NCBI RefSeq assembly: GCF_003945765.1
Contig: NZ_CP027712.1
Location: forward strand, 5,518,001 to 5,582,000
DNA length: 64,000 nt
Direction of reading: 5' to 3'
DNA from: Pseudomonas chlororaphis subsp. chlororaphis
GTDB taxonomy: Bacteria; Pseudomonadota; Gammaproteobacteria; Pseudomonadales; Pseudomonadaceae
A program made the position numbers and the translations under genes. This document shows, in pieces, positions 41,824-50,963 of the stretch. The notes under the pieces were generated by a model, which saw nothing but the letters and a program-made list of their open reading frames with translations, was not told the DNA's origin and did not search any database. Within the stretch, counting starts at the first letter, position 1. Each line of letters opens with the position of its first letter.

Positions 41824-42530
41824 TGGCGGGTCACGCTGGGGGTGAACAGATAGCCGCCATTGCGCACCGTGCGAATCATCGCCGGGCGCTTGGTGTCGAA
41901 CTCCAGCTTGCGCCGCAGGCGACTGACCTGCACATCGATGCTGCGGTCGAAGGCGTCATGGGCCTGCCCGCGCGCCAGGTCGAGCAACTGCTCGCGGGTG
42001 AGGATGCGTTGCGGATGCTCGACGAACACCAGCAGCAGGTCGAACTCCCCCGCCGACAGCGGGATCATCACCTGGTCCGGCGAGCGCAGTTCGCGGCGGG
42101 TCAGGTCCAGTTGCCAGTCGGCGAACCGGATCAACGGGCGCGGCACCTCCCCGGTCACCGGCCGACTCTCCCCGGCCCGGCGCAGCACCGCGCGCACCCG
42201 GGCCAGCAACTCGCGGGCATCGAAGGGTTTGCTCAGGTAATCGTCGGCGCCCATTTCCAAGCCCACCACGCGGTCGCTCAATTCGCCCATGGCGGTCAGC
42301 ATGATCACCGGCACGGCGTGCAGCTGGCGCAGGCGCTGGCAAAGGGTCAGGCCGTTTTCCCCCGGCAGCATCAGATCGAGAATGATCAGGTCCGGCACCT
42401 GCCGCTCCAGCGCCGCCCACAGCGAAGCGCCCTCGGTGGCGACTTCCACCGAGTAGCCGTGTTGCACAAAAAATTTCTTCAGCAGCGCGAGGACCTCAAG
42501 GTCGTCGTCCACGATCAACAGACTGCTCAC
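41820..42530 (-). CDS. OmpR-family response regulator
   Basis: The 236-residue protein has a receiver domain with phospho-acceptor D52 (LIILDLMLPGENG), the conserved acid cluster at D8-D10 and K102-type lysine in LSKPFDARELL, then a winged-helix DNA-binding domain with VDVQ-like SIDVQVSRLRRKLE. It precedes the kinase gene. Upstream, 168 bases separate it from mlaA on the other strand; regulation of mlaA is possible but only by arrangement. Confidence 0.94.
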   Translation of the reverse strand: MSSLLIVDDDLEVLALLKKFFVQHGYSVEVATEGASLWAALERQVPDLIILDLMLPGENGLTLCQRLRQLHAVPVIMLTAMGELSDRVVGLEMGADDYLSKPFDARELLARVRAVLRRAGESRPVTGEVPRPLIRFADWQLDLTRRELRSPDQVMIPLSAGEFDLLLVFVEHPQRILTREQLLDLARGQAHDAFDRSIDVQVSRLRRKLEFDTKRPAMIRTVRNGGYLFTPSVTRQ

Positions 42531-42698
42531 CAGTGTGTATCACTCAAGCTCGGAATGAGCTGTCATTCAAAACCATTGGACGCGGCCCGTCATATATTTC
42601 AACGCGGTAACAAACCGACAACCCCGCAATAAAGCAGACATCTTTAAGCAAAACGCCCATGCCAGCATCGGCCTCCCTGTTCCCAAGGTCCGCCGCCC

Positions 42699-43487
42699 AT
42701 GCGCTCATTCCTGTGTTCCGCCCGCCTGCCTCGTCATACCGCCCTGCTGATGTTCCTGTCCTACCTGGCGGGCTGTACCAGCCCGGGCCCCACCACCCAA
42801 ACCGACTGCGCGAAGGTCGACTATCCGATCTATGACCCCGCCGAGCCGGTCAACCGTGGCGTGTTCGCCTTCAACAAAGCCATCGACGACTACGCACTGG
42901 CACCGGTCGCCCGCGGTTACCGCCACCTGCCCGACTTCATGCAACAAGGTGTGCACAACTTCGCGAGCAACTTCGGCGAGCCCAAGGTCTTCATCAACGA
43001 CCTGCTGCAGGGCAACCCGCAGCGCTCGGTCAACAGCCTGGGGCGCTTTGCGGTCAACACCACGGTTGGCGTGCTCGGTCTATTCAACGTCTCGGACCCG
43101 CTCGGCATCCCACGCCACACCGCCGACTTCGGCCAGACCTTTGGCGTGTGGGGCATCGGCAACGGTCCCATCGTCGAACTGCCGCTGTTGGGCACCGACA
43201 ACAGCCGCGACTCCGTGGGCAAGATCCTCAACTTCGTGGTCTCCCCCTTCGGCGACAACAGCGACACCGTACAGACCCTGGGCACCGTCGCCATGGTCGG
43301 CGGCGTAGTGGACGGTCGCGCCGCCCTGCTGCCGCTGACCGACAGCCTGAAAACCATGCCCGACTACTACAGCGCCCTGCGCGACGTGAACGCCGAACAC
43401 CGCGCCGCCTTCGTGCAGGAAGGCAAGCAAGGCGCTACCAGCCCCGCGAAAAACCGCTGTGAAGGAGCGACTCACGATGACTTCTGA
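42699..43487 (+). CDS. mlaA: Outer-membrane lipid-asymmetry lipoprotein MlaA (VacJ)
   Basis: This 262-residue lipoprotein has the lipobox LAGC (Cys26) and the MlaA domain: YDPAEPVNRGVFAFNKAID, VHNFASNFGEPKVFINDLLQ and DFGQTFGVWGIGNGPIVELP. MlaA pulls misplaced phospholipids from the outer leaflet and passes them to MlaC. The other mla genes are not in the window. A 90-codon gene overlaps its 3' end by 11 bases. Confidence 0.95.
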   Translation: MRSFLCSARLPRHTALLMFLSYLAGCTSPGPTTQTDCAKVDYPIYDPAEPVNRGVFAFNKAIDDYALAPVARGYRHLPDFMQQGVHNFASNFGEPKVFINDLLQGNPQRSVNSLGRFAVNTTVGVLGLFNVSDPLGIPRHTADFGQTFGVWGIGNGPIVELPLLGTDNSRDSVGKILNFVVSPFGDNSDTVQTLGTVAMVGGVVDGRAALLPLTDSLKTMPDYYSALRDVNAEHRAAFVQEGKQGATSPAKNRCEGATHDDF

Positions 43488-43749
43488 AACCGACGCCCTG
43501 GTCCTGCTGCAACGCGTAGCCAAACACGGCGACGCCTCCCTGCAATGCCGCGAAGTCAGCCTGCGCCTGTCAGACGACCAGCAACACCTGACCCTCAGCC
43601 GCTACAGTGAACACTACAGCCCCGAAGGCCTGGAATGGGTCGAACGCCAACACCGCATCAGCGTGACCGAGCTGATCCGCTGGGTGATCAAGCAGGGGGA
43701 GCCGCAGGTGTTGGTGCAGAGTAGAGAGTCGCAAAGAGCTTCGGCTTAA
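43477..43749 (+). CDS. Small conserved hypothetical protein overlapping mlaA
   Basis: From the ATG at 43477 (AAGGAGCGACTCACG just before it) the product has 90 residues, MTSETDALVLLQRVAKHGDA onward. There is no signal peptide or membrane span. The sequence has a WVERQHRISVTELIRWVIKQ segment likely to be helical. Coupling to mlaA suggests a linked role, but I do not recognise the family. Confidence 0.75.
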   Translation: MTSETDALVLLQRVAKHGDASLQCREVSLRLSDDQQHLTLSRYSEHYSPEGLEWVERQHRISVTELIRWVIKQGEPQVLVQSRESQRASA

Positions 43750-43949
43750 AACCGAGGCAAGCACCCACCTTGGAAACGACGGATGAAAAGTCTGATTGGA
43801 GAGCCGCGTCTGAACATTGAGTGAAGCATCATCGGCCGTTACAAACAGATAATTCCTATAAAAAGAACGATAACTCTGACTTGGTTTGTTTTTAAAAGTC
43901 CCGGTGTCATGGTTCGAAGGTCACTAATCCCGGTGACATTCAAAGAGAA

Positions 43950-44132
43950 ATGAACATGACACTAGAAGCAGGCGCAACCGCCAACATCGGCGACAAATGT
44001 CCACAAGGCGGCACCTGGTACCCCGCAGGTAGCCCAAGCAAAACCCGGTCAATCGGTATCGGCAACAAGATGCCTCCGACTCCCGAGGGTGAACCCCACT
44101 GGGTCCTTGAGACCCCAACCGGCGATGATTAA
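43950..44132 (+). CDS. YjzC-like small protein
   Basis: This 60-residue product (or 58 from the second ATG at 43956) has IGDKCPQGGTWYPAG and GNKMPPTPEGEPHWVL. The CPxxGxW and MPP-spacing pattern resembles the YjzC family of short proteins seen in many bacteria, some of which bind metals or act in stress; that likeness is my judgement. It lies upstream of the PAAR gene, with a terminator between them. Confidence 0.6.
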   Translation: MNMTLEAGATANIGDKCPQGGTWYPAGSPSKTRSIGIGNKMPPTPEGEPHWVLETPTGDD

Positions 44133-44163
44133 AAACAGGTAGTTTCACCATGTCTTGCGTGCA

Positions 44164-44195
44164 GCCCTCCCTCGGTTTCCGGCGGAGGGCTTTTT
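44164..44195 (+). terminator. Terminator after the YjzC-like gene
   Basis: GCCCTCC and GGAGGGC pair around a 13-base loop, followed by TTTTT. It ends the small gene before the PAAR cassette. Confidence 0.88.
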
Positions 44196-44335
44196 GCACC
44201 TCGGTAGAAAAGTGCGTATGCCTGTGCATCAACAGAAACCGAGTCATCTGTGGAAGTTCAGGTTTGAAGAACCTGCTCGGCTACTGCATCATGCGCGCCC
44301 CAAAGGGATGACTCGCAACACTTCAAGGACCGATC

Positions 44336-44833
44336 ATGAGTGGCAAACCCGCTGCCCGCGTCAGCGACCCAACCGCCTGCCCGCTTCCCGGCCACGGCGC
44401 CAACCCTATCGTCACGGGTTCGCCCAATGTCGTTTTCGACGGCCTGGCCGCCGCTCGAAAGAGTGACCAATCAGCTTGTGGCAGCCCGATAACCGGGGCG
44501 GTTTCCAGCACTGTTTTCATCAATGGCTTGAATGCCGCCACGCTGGACAGCACCGGCGGGCACGGCAACATCATCGTCGGGGGCTCCGGCACCGTCATCA
44601 TTGGCGACACGGTGGTCAACGCCCCCTTCTCCGGGCTCCTGCCCATGCCGGTGAACTTCACTGACCGTTTGAAGCTGGTGAACGATGTAACGGGCGAACC
44701 GATGCCCAATCATGCTTACGTGATCCAACGGGCCGATGGGCGCCTTGAGCATGGGGTTTCGGACGCCGCTGGCTTCACCCATGAAATCAGCTCGCATATT
44801 GCAGAAAGCATCAAGTTGTTTTTGGAAGAGTGA
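44336..44833 (+). CDS. PAAR-domain protein (type VI secretion spike tip)
   Basis: The 165-residue protein is a PAAR domain for about the first 95 residues: MSGKPAARVSDPTACP, PNVVFDGLAAARKSDQSACG, NGLNAATLDSTGGHGNIIVG and TVIIGD, with the Cys/His spacing of the metal-binding tip. Its tail (FTDRLKLVNDVTGEPMPNH) resembles the linker found in PAAR proteins that carry effectors. PAAR proteins sharpen VgrG and dock cargo. AAGGACCGATC precedes the ATG. The putative effector starts three bases after its stop. Confidence 0.9.
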   Translation: MSGKPAARVSDPTACPLPGHGANPIVTGSPNVVFDGLAAARKSDQSACGSPITGAVSSTVFINGLNAATLDSTGGHGNIIVGGSGTVIIGDTVVNAPFSGLLPMPVNFTDRLKLVNDVTGEPMPNHAYVIQRADGRLEHGVSDAAGFTHEISSHIAESIKLFLEE

Positions 44834-44836
44834 CGC

Positions 44837-45571
44837 ATGGAAGCCAACACCATTACCTCGGCGAACGGTAAACCCGTCAAGTTGAAAGCCGAGCACACGC
44901 TTACGGATAAAAAAGACAAGAGTGACAAAGTCATTCCTATCGAGAGCACCAAGGCCATTGTGTTTTTTGTCGGGGGTGCAGGGGACAAGGAAAGTTATTA
45001 TTTTTCTGGCCCTTATGAAAATATAAAATACGCACAAGAGCCCTTAGATAAGCGAGCCAATACCTTACAAAAACAAGGAAAATACAGATCCGCATGGCTT
45101 GGGTACAACCAGATTAGAGGAAAGAAAGATATTCAGAAAAATGTCTTGAATATTATCCCTTATAAATCGTGCCCTATTTACATTATTGGCCATAGCTTGG
45201 GAGGCTGGAACAGCGGGCATTTGACTAAAACCATGGCTGACTGGGGGTACACCATAACAACACTGGTGACTCTCGACCCCGTCGGAGAAGGTACGCTGGT
45301 GTGGCTTGGCTCTGACATTGCCGGATCTGCGCCTACACCGGTTGCGGAGAAGTGGATCAACATCAGAGCCACACCATCCAAACCTGACGATTCAGACAAA
45401 GTCGCGGACTTTGGTGAAAGATGGATAATGAATAGCGGGCCTGATTTGAATCTAAACATGGATATTAATCATGCAAATGCATTTGGTATGTTCATGCGGC
45501 CAATTGTGGGCTCACAATCCGCCTGCGATATCATCTTTGAATCCATTACCAACAAGCTGGCAAAAACATGA
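44837..45571 (+). CDS. Putative type VI lipase-type effector (alpha/beta hydrolase)
   Basis: This 244-residue protein has the lipase nucleophile elbow GHSLGGWNSG with Ser120. Likely partners are Asp147 (VTLDPVG) and His212 (INHANAFGM), giving a Ser-Asp-His triad. There is no signal peptide, which fits delivery by the spike. The gene sits directly between the PAAR gene and a lipoprotein gene that overlaps it by four bases, the standard effector-immunity layout. Phospholipase or other esterase activity on target-cell membranes is inferred. Confidence 0.82.
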   Translation: MEANTITSANGKPVKLKAEHTLTDKKDKSDKVIPIESTKAIVFFVGGAGDKESYYFSGPYENIKYAQEPLDKRANTLQKQGKYRSAWLGYNQIRGKKDIQKNVLNIIPYKSCPIYIIGHSLGGWNSGHLTKTMADWGYTITTLVTLDPVGEGTLVWLGSDIAGSAPTPVAEKWINIRATPSKPDDSDKVADFGERWIMNSGPDLNLNMDINHANAFGMFMRPIVGSQSACDIIFESITNKLAKT

Positions 45572-46098
45572 AAAGACTATGGCTGCTTCTACTGGCTATC
45601 GCCTGTTCCTCCTGCGCAAAAGATCATGAGAAACCGCCAGCAGACTTGAGTTTCATTTCTGTCGAACGCAAAGCGGATCTTTCGCTGTACATCATCCGCT
45701 ACGAATCAAACATCAACCTTCTGGATCTCTACGGAAGAGGTATGGGAGAAGGTATTGCCTCAGCTCAATTTATTTGTGCATTAGACGGTGACTATGACTT
45801 TTCTGTTGAGCATGAAATTGCGCGTTCTGCCTATGGCAGGATTCAGGCTGATGCGGCTCAAGCGAATCAACCAACTTCAATCTTTTTCACTGAAGCTTTT
45901 TTGAGTGAAACCCTCGACAAAGGACAATCCCGTCGCGACCTCTCTGTCGAAGAATTGAACGCTCTGTTAGCCAACAAACAGACGATTCCGTGCAAAACAC
46001 TCATCACCGCCTACGGCTACAAGGCCTACTACTCCAACACCCTGCAATTACCTGTTGCCGATCTGCTTCGAGAAATCAATAAACCCGAGACCCCGTAG
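45568..46098 (+). CDS. Putative immunity lipoprotein for the lipase effector
   Basis: This 176-residue protein has a signal sequence ending in IACSSCAK, with Cys13 or Cys16 as lipidation site. The rest is a soluble domain I cannot place in a family. Its ATG overlaps the lipase stop (ATGA). A periplasm-facing lipoprotein is where an immunity protein against a periplasmic lipase would be expected. The assignment is by context. Confidence 0.72.
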   Translation: MKRLWLLLLAIACSSCAKDHEKPPADLSFISVERKADLSLYIIRYESNINLLDLYGRGMGEGIASAQFICALDGDYDFSVEHEIARSAYGRIQADAAQANQPTSIFFTEAFLSETLDKGQSRRDLSVEELNALLANKQTIPCKTLITAYGYKAYYSNTLQLPVADLLREINKPETP

Positions 46099-46235
46099 CC
46101 CTCTACGAGCACCGCGCAGTTCTTACCCCCTCCCTGCGTGACTCTCCCAAGCAACCTGAGCACTGGCTGACAAATCTTCGACATCAGCTGCGGTACTATC
46201 GGCGCTTCCGTCTGCCGTATGAGCTTTGAATTCGC

Positions 46236-48184
46236 GTGTCTCGAACGTCCCCCTCGACCGCTGCTAGCAACAACTTGCCCTGCGTCCTCGCCGGCCCCTG
46301 CTGCGCCGCCTGGAACCCACGCGGCTGGTGCTGTGGCTGGTGGGCTCGCGGGCGCTGGAGCTGACATTGCGTTTGCAGGCCGGCAGCGAGGCGCAAATCC
46401 GCGACTACCCGCTCAGCGCCGAGCAGTGCCAGGTGATCCCGGTAGGCCAACACGCTTTTATCCACCTGATCGATCTGCCGCTGGACAATCCCCTGCCTTG
46501 CGATGTGCCCATCGACTACGACCTGCTGATCGCCAACGCCGACGGCTCCAGTTCGGGTATCGCCGAGTGGGCGCCGCATTTGCTGTATGGGCAAAAACAG
46601 CAGCCGGATTTCGTCCTGCACAGCCGCATCCAGCAGTTGGTCCACGGCTCCTGCCGCAAGCCCCATCATGCGGCGGACGAAGGTTTGCTTTGCGTCGATC
46701 GCCTGCTGGCGGAAACAGCCGATCCGCAACAACGCCCTGCCCTGCTGCTGATGACCGGCGACCAGGTGTACGCCGACGACGTGGCCGGGCCGATGCTGCG
46801 GGCGATTCATGCGCTGATCGAGCGCCTGGGCTTGTTCGGCGAGCATCTGGAAGGCGCGGTGGTGAGCGACAGCGCCGCGCTTTACCGGCATCGCGCCAGT
46901 TATTACAAACGCGCCGAATTGCTGCCGGCGCTGAAAAGCAACGAGACCCTGCGCGAGCGTTTCTTCGGCGGGGTGAAGAAGCCGATCTTCACCAGCAGCA
47001 GCGCCGACAATCACCTGGTGACCTTCGCCGAGGCCATGGCCATGTACCTGCTGGTCTGGTCACCGCTGCCCTGGGGCCTGATCGATCCACGACCGCCACA
47101 GCTGGATGCCAAGGAACAGCAGCGCTACCAGCGCGAACAACTGCGGATCGAGGCTTTCGCCAAGGGCCTGGGCGGCGTGGCGCGGGTGTTCGCCCACCTG
47201 CCGAGCCTGATGATCTTCGATGACCACGACATCACCGATGACTGGAACCTCAGCGCCCAGTGGGAAGAAACCGCCTACGGCCACCCGTTTTCCAAACGCA
47301 TCATCGGCAATGCGCTGATCGCCTACATGCTGTGCCAGGGCTGGGGCAACAATCCGGATGCCTTTGCCACGCCGCTGCAACACACCCGCGCCCTGAGCGC
47401 CGAGGCCCAGGGCGATGCGCTCTACCTGGACAGCGCCACCCAGGACACCCTGATCGACGAATTACTGCGCTTCCAGCAATGGCAATACACCCTGCCCACC
47501 ACCCCGGCGCTGGTGGTGCTGGACACCCGCACCCGGCGCTGGCGCAGCGAGTTCAACCTGGCGCAGCCCTCGGGCCTGCTCGACTGGGAAGCCCTGAGCG
47601 AGCTGCAACATGAACTGCTGGATCACCCGTCGGCGATCATCGTTTCACCGGCGCCGGTGTTCGGCGTCAAGCTGATCGAGACGGTGCAGAAGGTCTTCAG
47701 CTGGTGCGGTCACCCGCTGCTGGTGGACGCGGAAAACTGGATGGCCCACCGCGGCGCGGCCCAGGTGATCCTGAATATTTTCCGCCACTCGCGCACCCCG
47801 GGTAACTACGTGATCCTCTCCGGCGACGTGCACTATTCCTTTGTCTACGAAGTGCTGATCCGCCACCGCAAGGGCGGCCCGAAGATCTGGCAGATCACCA
47901 GCAGCGGCATCAAGAACGAGTTTCCACCGACCCTGCTGGAATGGTTCGACCGCCTCAACCGCTGGCTGTATTCGCCACGCTCGCCGTTGAACTGGTTCAC
48001 CCGCCGCCGACTGATGCGAGTGGTGCCCTACAGCCCCGAACATCGCGAAGCTGGCGAACGGCTGTGGAACTCGGCGGGCATTGGCCAGGTGTTCTTCAAC
48101 GACAACGGCCAGCCCCGGGAGATCTACCAGCACAACGCCAATGGCGCGCCGAAAACCCGGATGCTGGCGCCGGAGGAAGACTGA
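46236..48184 (+). CDS. PhoD-like metallophosphatase (alkaline phosphatase D family), apparent frameshift at 5' end
   Basis: From GTG at 46328 the open frame gives 618 residues with the PhoD metallophosphatase pattern: VHGSCRKPH, LLLMTGDQVYADD, IFDDHDITDDW and LSGDVHYSF. The likely true N-terminus (NNLPCVLAGPLLRRLEPTRL) is split: it begins in another frame at GTG 46236 and joins the main frame only if one base is added in the C run at 46295-46298 (GGCCCCTG). So the gene may be slightly broken, may use the 46328 GTG, or the assembly may have lost one C. There is no signal peptide. Confidence 0.75.
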
Positions 48185-48191
48185 AGAGTGA

Positions 48192-48219
48192 GAGCGACTT
48201 GGCAAAAACCGAGTCGCTC
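48192..48219. terminator. Inverted repeat after the PhoD-like gene
   Basis: GAGCGACT and AGTCGCTC pair around a 12-base loop right after the stop of the phosphatase gene and over the end of the minus-strand vapB-like gene. It probably acts as a shared terminator. Confidence 0.65.
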
Positions 48220-48442
48220 AGACGTCTTTCGGTTCAGCAGGTTGATCCCTGTCCGTCATACAGTCCGTACTCACAGAAGCCTCATCAAACCAACTGTCCC
48301 AAGCTTCTCCAGCCGGAGCGATGACCCGAGTACGCCCCATAGCGATGATCTCCACTTGCGTAACATCACCAGGAAACGCCATAGCCTCAGTCAGGTAAAT
48401 AGTCTGACCGCTGCTGTTTCTAAAGACTGATCCTTGCGCCAT
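48218..48442 (-). CDS. VapB-type antitoxin, orphan
   Basis: The 74-residue product (ATG at 48442, AGGAGAT upstream) matches the N-terminal AbrB/MazE fold of VapB-type antitoxins: MAQGSVFRNSSGQTIYLTEA, then VEIIAMGRTRVIAPAGEAWDSWFD. The C-terminal part normally wraps the VapC toxin. Downstream on this strand the phosphatase gene begins at once, so no VapC gene is present. It is either an orphan antitoxin or a remnant whose toxin was lost. Confidence 0.78.
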   Translation of the reverse strand: MAQGSVFRNSSGQTIYLTEAMAFPGDVTQVEIIAMGRTRVIAPAGEAWDSWFDEASVSTDCMTDRDQPAEPKDV

Positions 48443-48603
48443 CGAGCTATCTCCTGGCGTTTTCAAATAGAGCCACCAACCTAGCGCGCGTCACCAACAG
48501 GTCAACGATCAGGCAAACTTTTCCCCTATGCTTGGGCAGGCCAAGAGATATCTCGGCGCGTCTAAAGCTTACGGACTACTTCTGCAAAGGCCCTTTCATT
48601 CCC

Positions 48604-49194
48604 ATGTTCGAACACCTCGACCTGCATGCCCTGCTCGCGACCTACGGTTACTGGGTGATCGTCCTCGGCTGCCTGCTGGAAGGCGAAACCGTGCTGATCC
48701 TGGGCGGCATGGCGGCGCATCAGCAAGTGCTGGACCTGTGGGTGGTGATTGCCGTGGCGACGGTCAGCGGGATGTTCGGCGACCAGTTGCTGTTCTGGAG
48801 CGGGCGGCATTTCGGCGGGCGTTTGTTGCCGCGCCTGAAGGGCCAGCAGGCCGCCATCGAGCGGGTGACCGGGCTGATCCGGCGTTACCCCTCGACCTCG
48901 GTGCTGGCGGTGCGTTTCATGTATGGCATGCGCTGGGTCGGCCCGGTGGTGATCGGCGCCAGCGGTCTGTCGCCGCTGCGTTTCACCCTGCTGAACATGC
49001 TCGGCGCGCTGCTCTGGGCCACGCTGTTCGTCTGCGGCGGCTACTGGGCCGGCGATGCGCTGGAGCATCTGTTCGGTGATTTGAAGCCTTATCGCCTGCC
49101 GATTGTCCTCGGCGTCGTGGTGCTGGTGCTGCTGGTCGCCCTGCTGCGTCAGCGCCGGGCCAGGGCCAGGAACGCCGCGCCGCTTAACGGCTGA
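48604..49194 (+). CDS. DedA/SNARE-associated family membrane protein
   Basis: The 196-residue protein has about five spans and the DedA pattern EGETVLILGGMAAHQ, SGMFGDQLLFWSGRHFGGR and RFMYGMRWVGPVVIGASGLS. DedA proteins act in undecaprenyl-phosphate or phosphatidylethanolamine flipping and membrane homeostasis. The ATG at 48604 is chosen; an upstream one would add 24 poor residues. Confidence 0.9.
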   Translation: MFEHLDLHALLATYGYWVIVLGCLLEGETVLILGGMAAHQQVLDLWVVIAVATVSGMFGDQLLFWSGRHFGGRLLPRLKGQQAAIERVTGLIRRYPSTSVLAVRFMYGMRWVGPVVIGASGLSPLRFTLLNMLGALLWATLFVCGGYWAGDALEHLFGDLKPYRLPIVLGVVVLVLLVALLRQRRARARNAAPLNG

Positions 49195-49316
49195 TCCCGC
49201 CCCAATCCAACATTCGGAATTTTCATACTGACCCCCGCACTTTATTTCGTTTGCGGCCCCGCCCTGCTCTTGGCTTAGATAGCCCGCATGTTCCAGGCAG
49301 ACAGAGCCCTTAGCCC

Positions 49317-50567
49317 ATGAGCAGCGAAAGCATCAGCCAGTCGATTTCCATCGTTCACCCCATCCGCCTGAGCCACGGCAAGAATGCCGAGGTGTGGGAC
49401 GAGAATGGCAAGCGCTACATCGATTTCGTCGGCGGGATCGGCGTGCTCAACCTGGGGCATTGTCATCCGCGGGTGGTGGCGGCGATCCAGCAGCAGGCCA
49501 CCCGGCTGACCCACTACGCGTTCAACGCGGCGCCCCACGGGCCCTATGTGGAGTTCATGGCGCGGCTGGCGCGCTTCGTGCCCTTGAGTTACCCGGTCAG
49601 CGGCATGCTCACCAACAGTGGCGCGGAAGCGGCGGAGAACGCCTTGAAGATCGTGCGGGGCGCCACCGGGCGTACGGCGGTGGTCGCCTTCGACGGCGGC
49701 TTCCATGGCCGTACCCTGGCCACCCTCAACCTCAATGGCAAGGTCGCGCCCTACAAGCAGAAGATTGGCGTGCTGCCCGGCCCGGTGTATCACCTGCCCT
49801 ACCCGAGCGCGGACAACGGCGTGACCTGCGAGGAAGCGCTGAAGGCCATGGACCGGCTGTTCAGCGTGGAGATCGACGTTGCCGAAGTGGCCTGCTTCAT
49901 TGTCGAGCCGGTGCAGGGCGAGGCCGGCTTCCTGGCCCTGGACGTCGAGTTCGCCCGCACCTTGCGACGCTTCTGCGATGAACAAGGCATCCTGCTGATC
50001 GCCGATGAAATCCAGTCCGGCTTCGGCCGCACCGGCCAGCGCTTCGCCTTCACCCGGCTGGGGATCGAACCGGACCTGGTCCTGCTGGGCAAAAGCATCG
50101 GCGGCGGTGTGCCGCTGGGCGCGGTGCTCGGGCGCAAGGCGCTGCTGGACAACCTGCCCAAGGGCGGCCTGGGCGGCACCTATTCCGGCAACCCCATCGC
50201 CTGCGCGGCAGCCCTGGCGACCCTGGACGAGATGAGCGACCACAATCTGCAAACCTGGGGCGAACGCCAGGAGCAGGCCATCGTCAGGCGCTACCAGCGC
50301 TGGCGGGCCGAGCGCCTGACACCTTATCTAGGGCGCCTGACCGGGGTCGGCGCCATGCGCGGCATCGAGCTGGTCAAGGCCGACGGCTCGCCGGCCCCGG
50401 AACAACTGAGCGCGCTGCTCAGCGCGGCGCGGGATGCCGGCCTGCTGTTGATGCCCAGCGGCAAGTCGCGGCACATCATCCGCCTGCTGGCGCCGCTGAC
50501 CATTGAACCGCAGGTGCTGGAAGAAGGGCTGGATATTCTCGAGGGCTGCCTGGCGCGGTTGGCATGA
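49317..50567 (+). CDS. Class III aminotransferase, 4-aminobutyrate / L-2-aminoadipate type
   Basis: The 416-residue PLP enzyme has AAENALKIVRGATGR, IVEPVQGEAGF, IADEIQSGFGRTG and the PLP lysine in LLGKSIGGG. It closely resembles the P. putida enzyme that acts as L-2-aminoadipate aminotransferase in lysine breakdown (also listed as GABA aminotransferase). The substrate cannot be fixed here. It appears monocistronic. Confidence 0.88.
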   Translation: MSSESISQSISIVHPIRLSHGKNAEVWDENGKRYIDFVGGIGVLNLGHCHPRVVAAIQQQATRLTHYAFNAAPHGPYVEFMARLARFVPLSYPVSGMLTNSGAEAAENALKIVRGATGRTAVVAFDGGFHGRTLATLNLNGKVAPYKQKIGVLPGPVYHLPYPSADNGVTCEEALKAMDRLFSVEIDVAEVACFIVEPVQGEAGFLALDVEFARTLRRFCDEQGILLIADEIQSGFGRTGQRFAFTRLGIEPDLVLLGKSIGGGVPLGAVLGRKALLDNLPKGGLGGTYSGNPIACAAALATLDEMSDHNLQTWGERQEQAIVRRYQRWRAERLTPYLGRLTGVGAMRGIELVKADGSPAPEQLSALLSAARDAGLLLMPSGKSRHIIRLLAPLTIEPQVLEEGLDILEGCLARLA

Positions 50568-50714
50568 CACCGCGCGTTTGCACAAAAGCCGCTCGCCATG
50601 GACACTGGCGCGCCTCATGCCATCGACAAGGAAGCGCAACATGACATGCCCCAGATACAGAGAGCGGCCCACGGCCGCCAGCCCAGGAATCTTCGGCCGC
50701 GGCGAGCAAGACTC

Positions 50715-50954
50715 ATGAAGCAGTACATCCCCTTTCTACTGCTATACCTGCTGCTGATGCCGCTGTACTACTGGATGAAGCCTTACCCGCTGAGGAAATG
50801 GACAGGCTTGGCCATGGGTCTGGCCGGGCTGCTGTGGATACTGTTCTTGCCCCCCATATTGGGCGATATCGATACCGGGCTGGCCGCCGTGGCGCTGGTG
50901 ACCATGGGCAGCTCGCTGTTTTTCAGCCGGCGCCGCTACCAGGACCACGCCTGA
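50715..50954 (+). CDS. Small two-span membrane protein
   Basis: The 79-residue product begins MKQYIPFLLLYLLLMPLYYW and has two or three hydrophobic segments, ending in SRRRYQDHA. I do not recognise the family. The ATG at 50715 is chosen because upstream in-frame codons are unlike coding sequence. Confidence 0.6.
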   Translation: MKQYIPFLLLYLLLMPLYYWMKPYPLRKWTGLAMGLAGLLWILFLPPILGDIDTGLAAVALVTMGSSLFFSRRRYQDHA

Positions 50955-50963
50955 GGCGCTGCG

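Noticed and set aside
46219..47223. 334-codon + strand frame beginning MSFEFACLERPPRP
   Set aside because: It overlaps the PhoD-like gene in another frame and becomes Arg/Pro/Gly-rich; only its neighbour frame has family motifs.
48218..48603. Complete VapBC toxin-antitoxin pair
   Set aside because: Only the VapB-like part is present; no PIN-domain VapC frame follows it or lies nearby.
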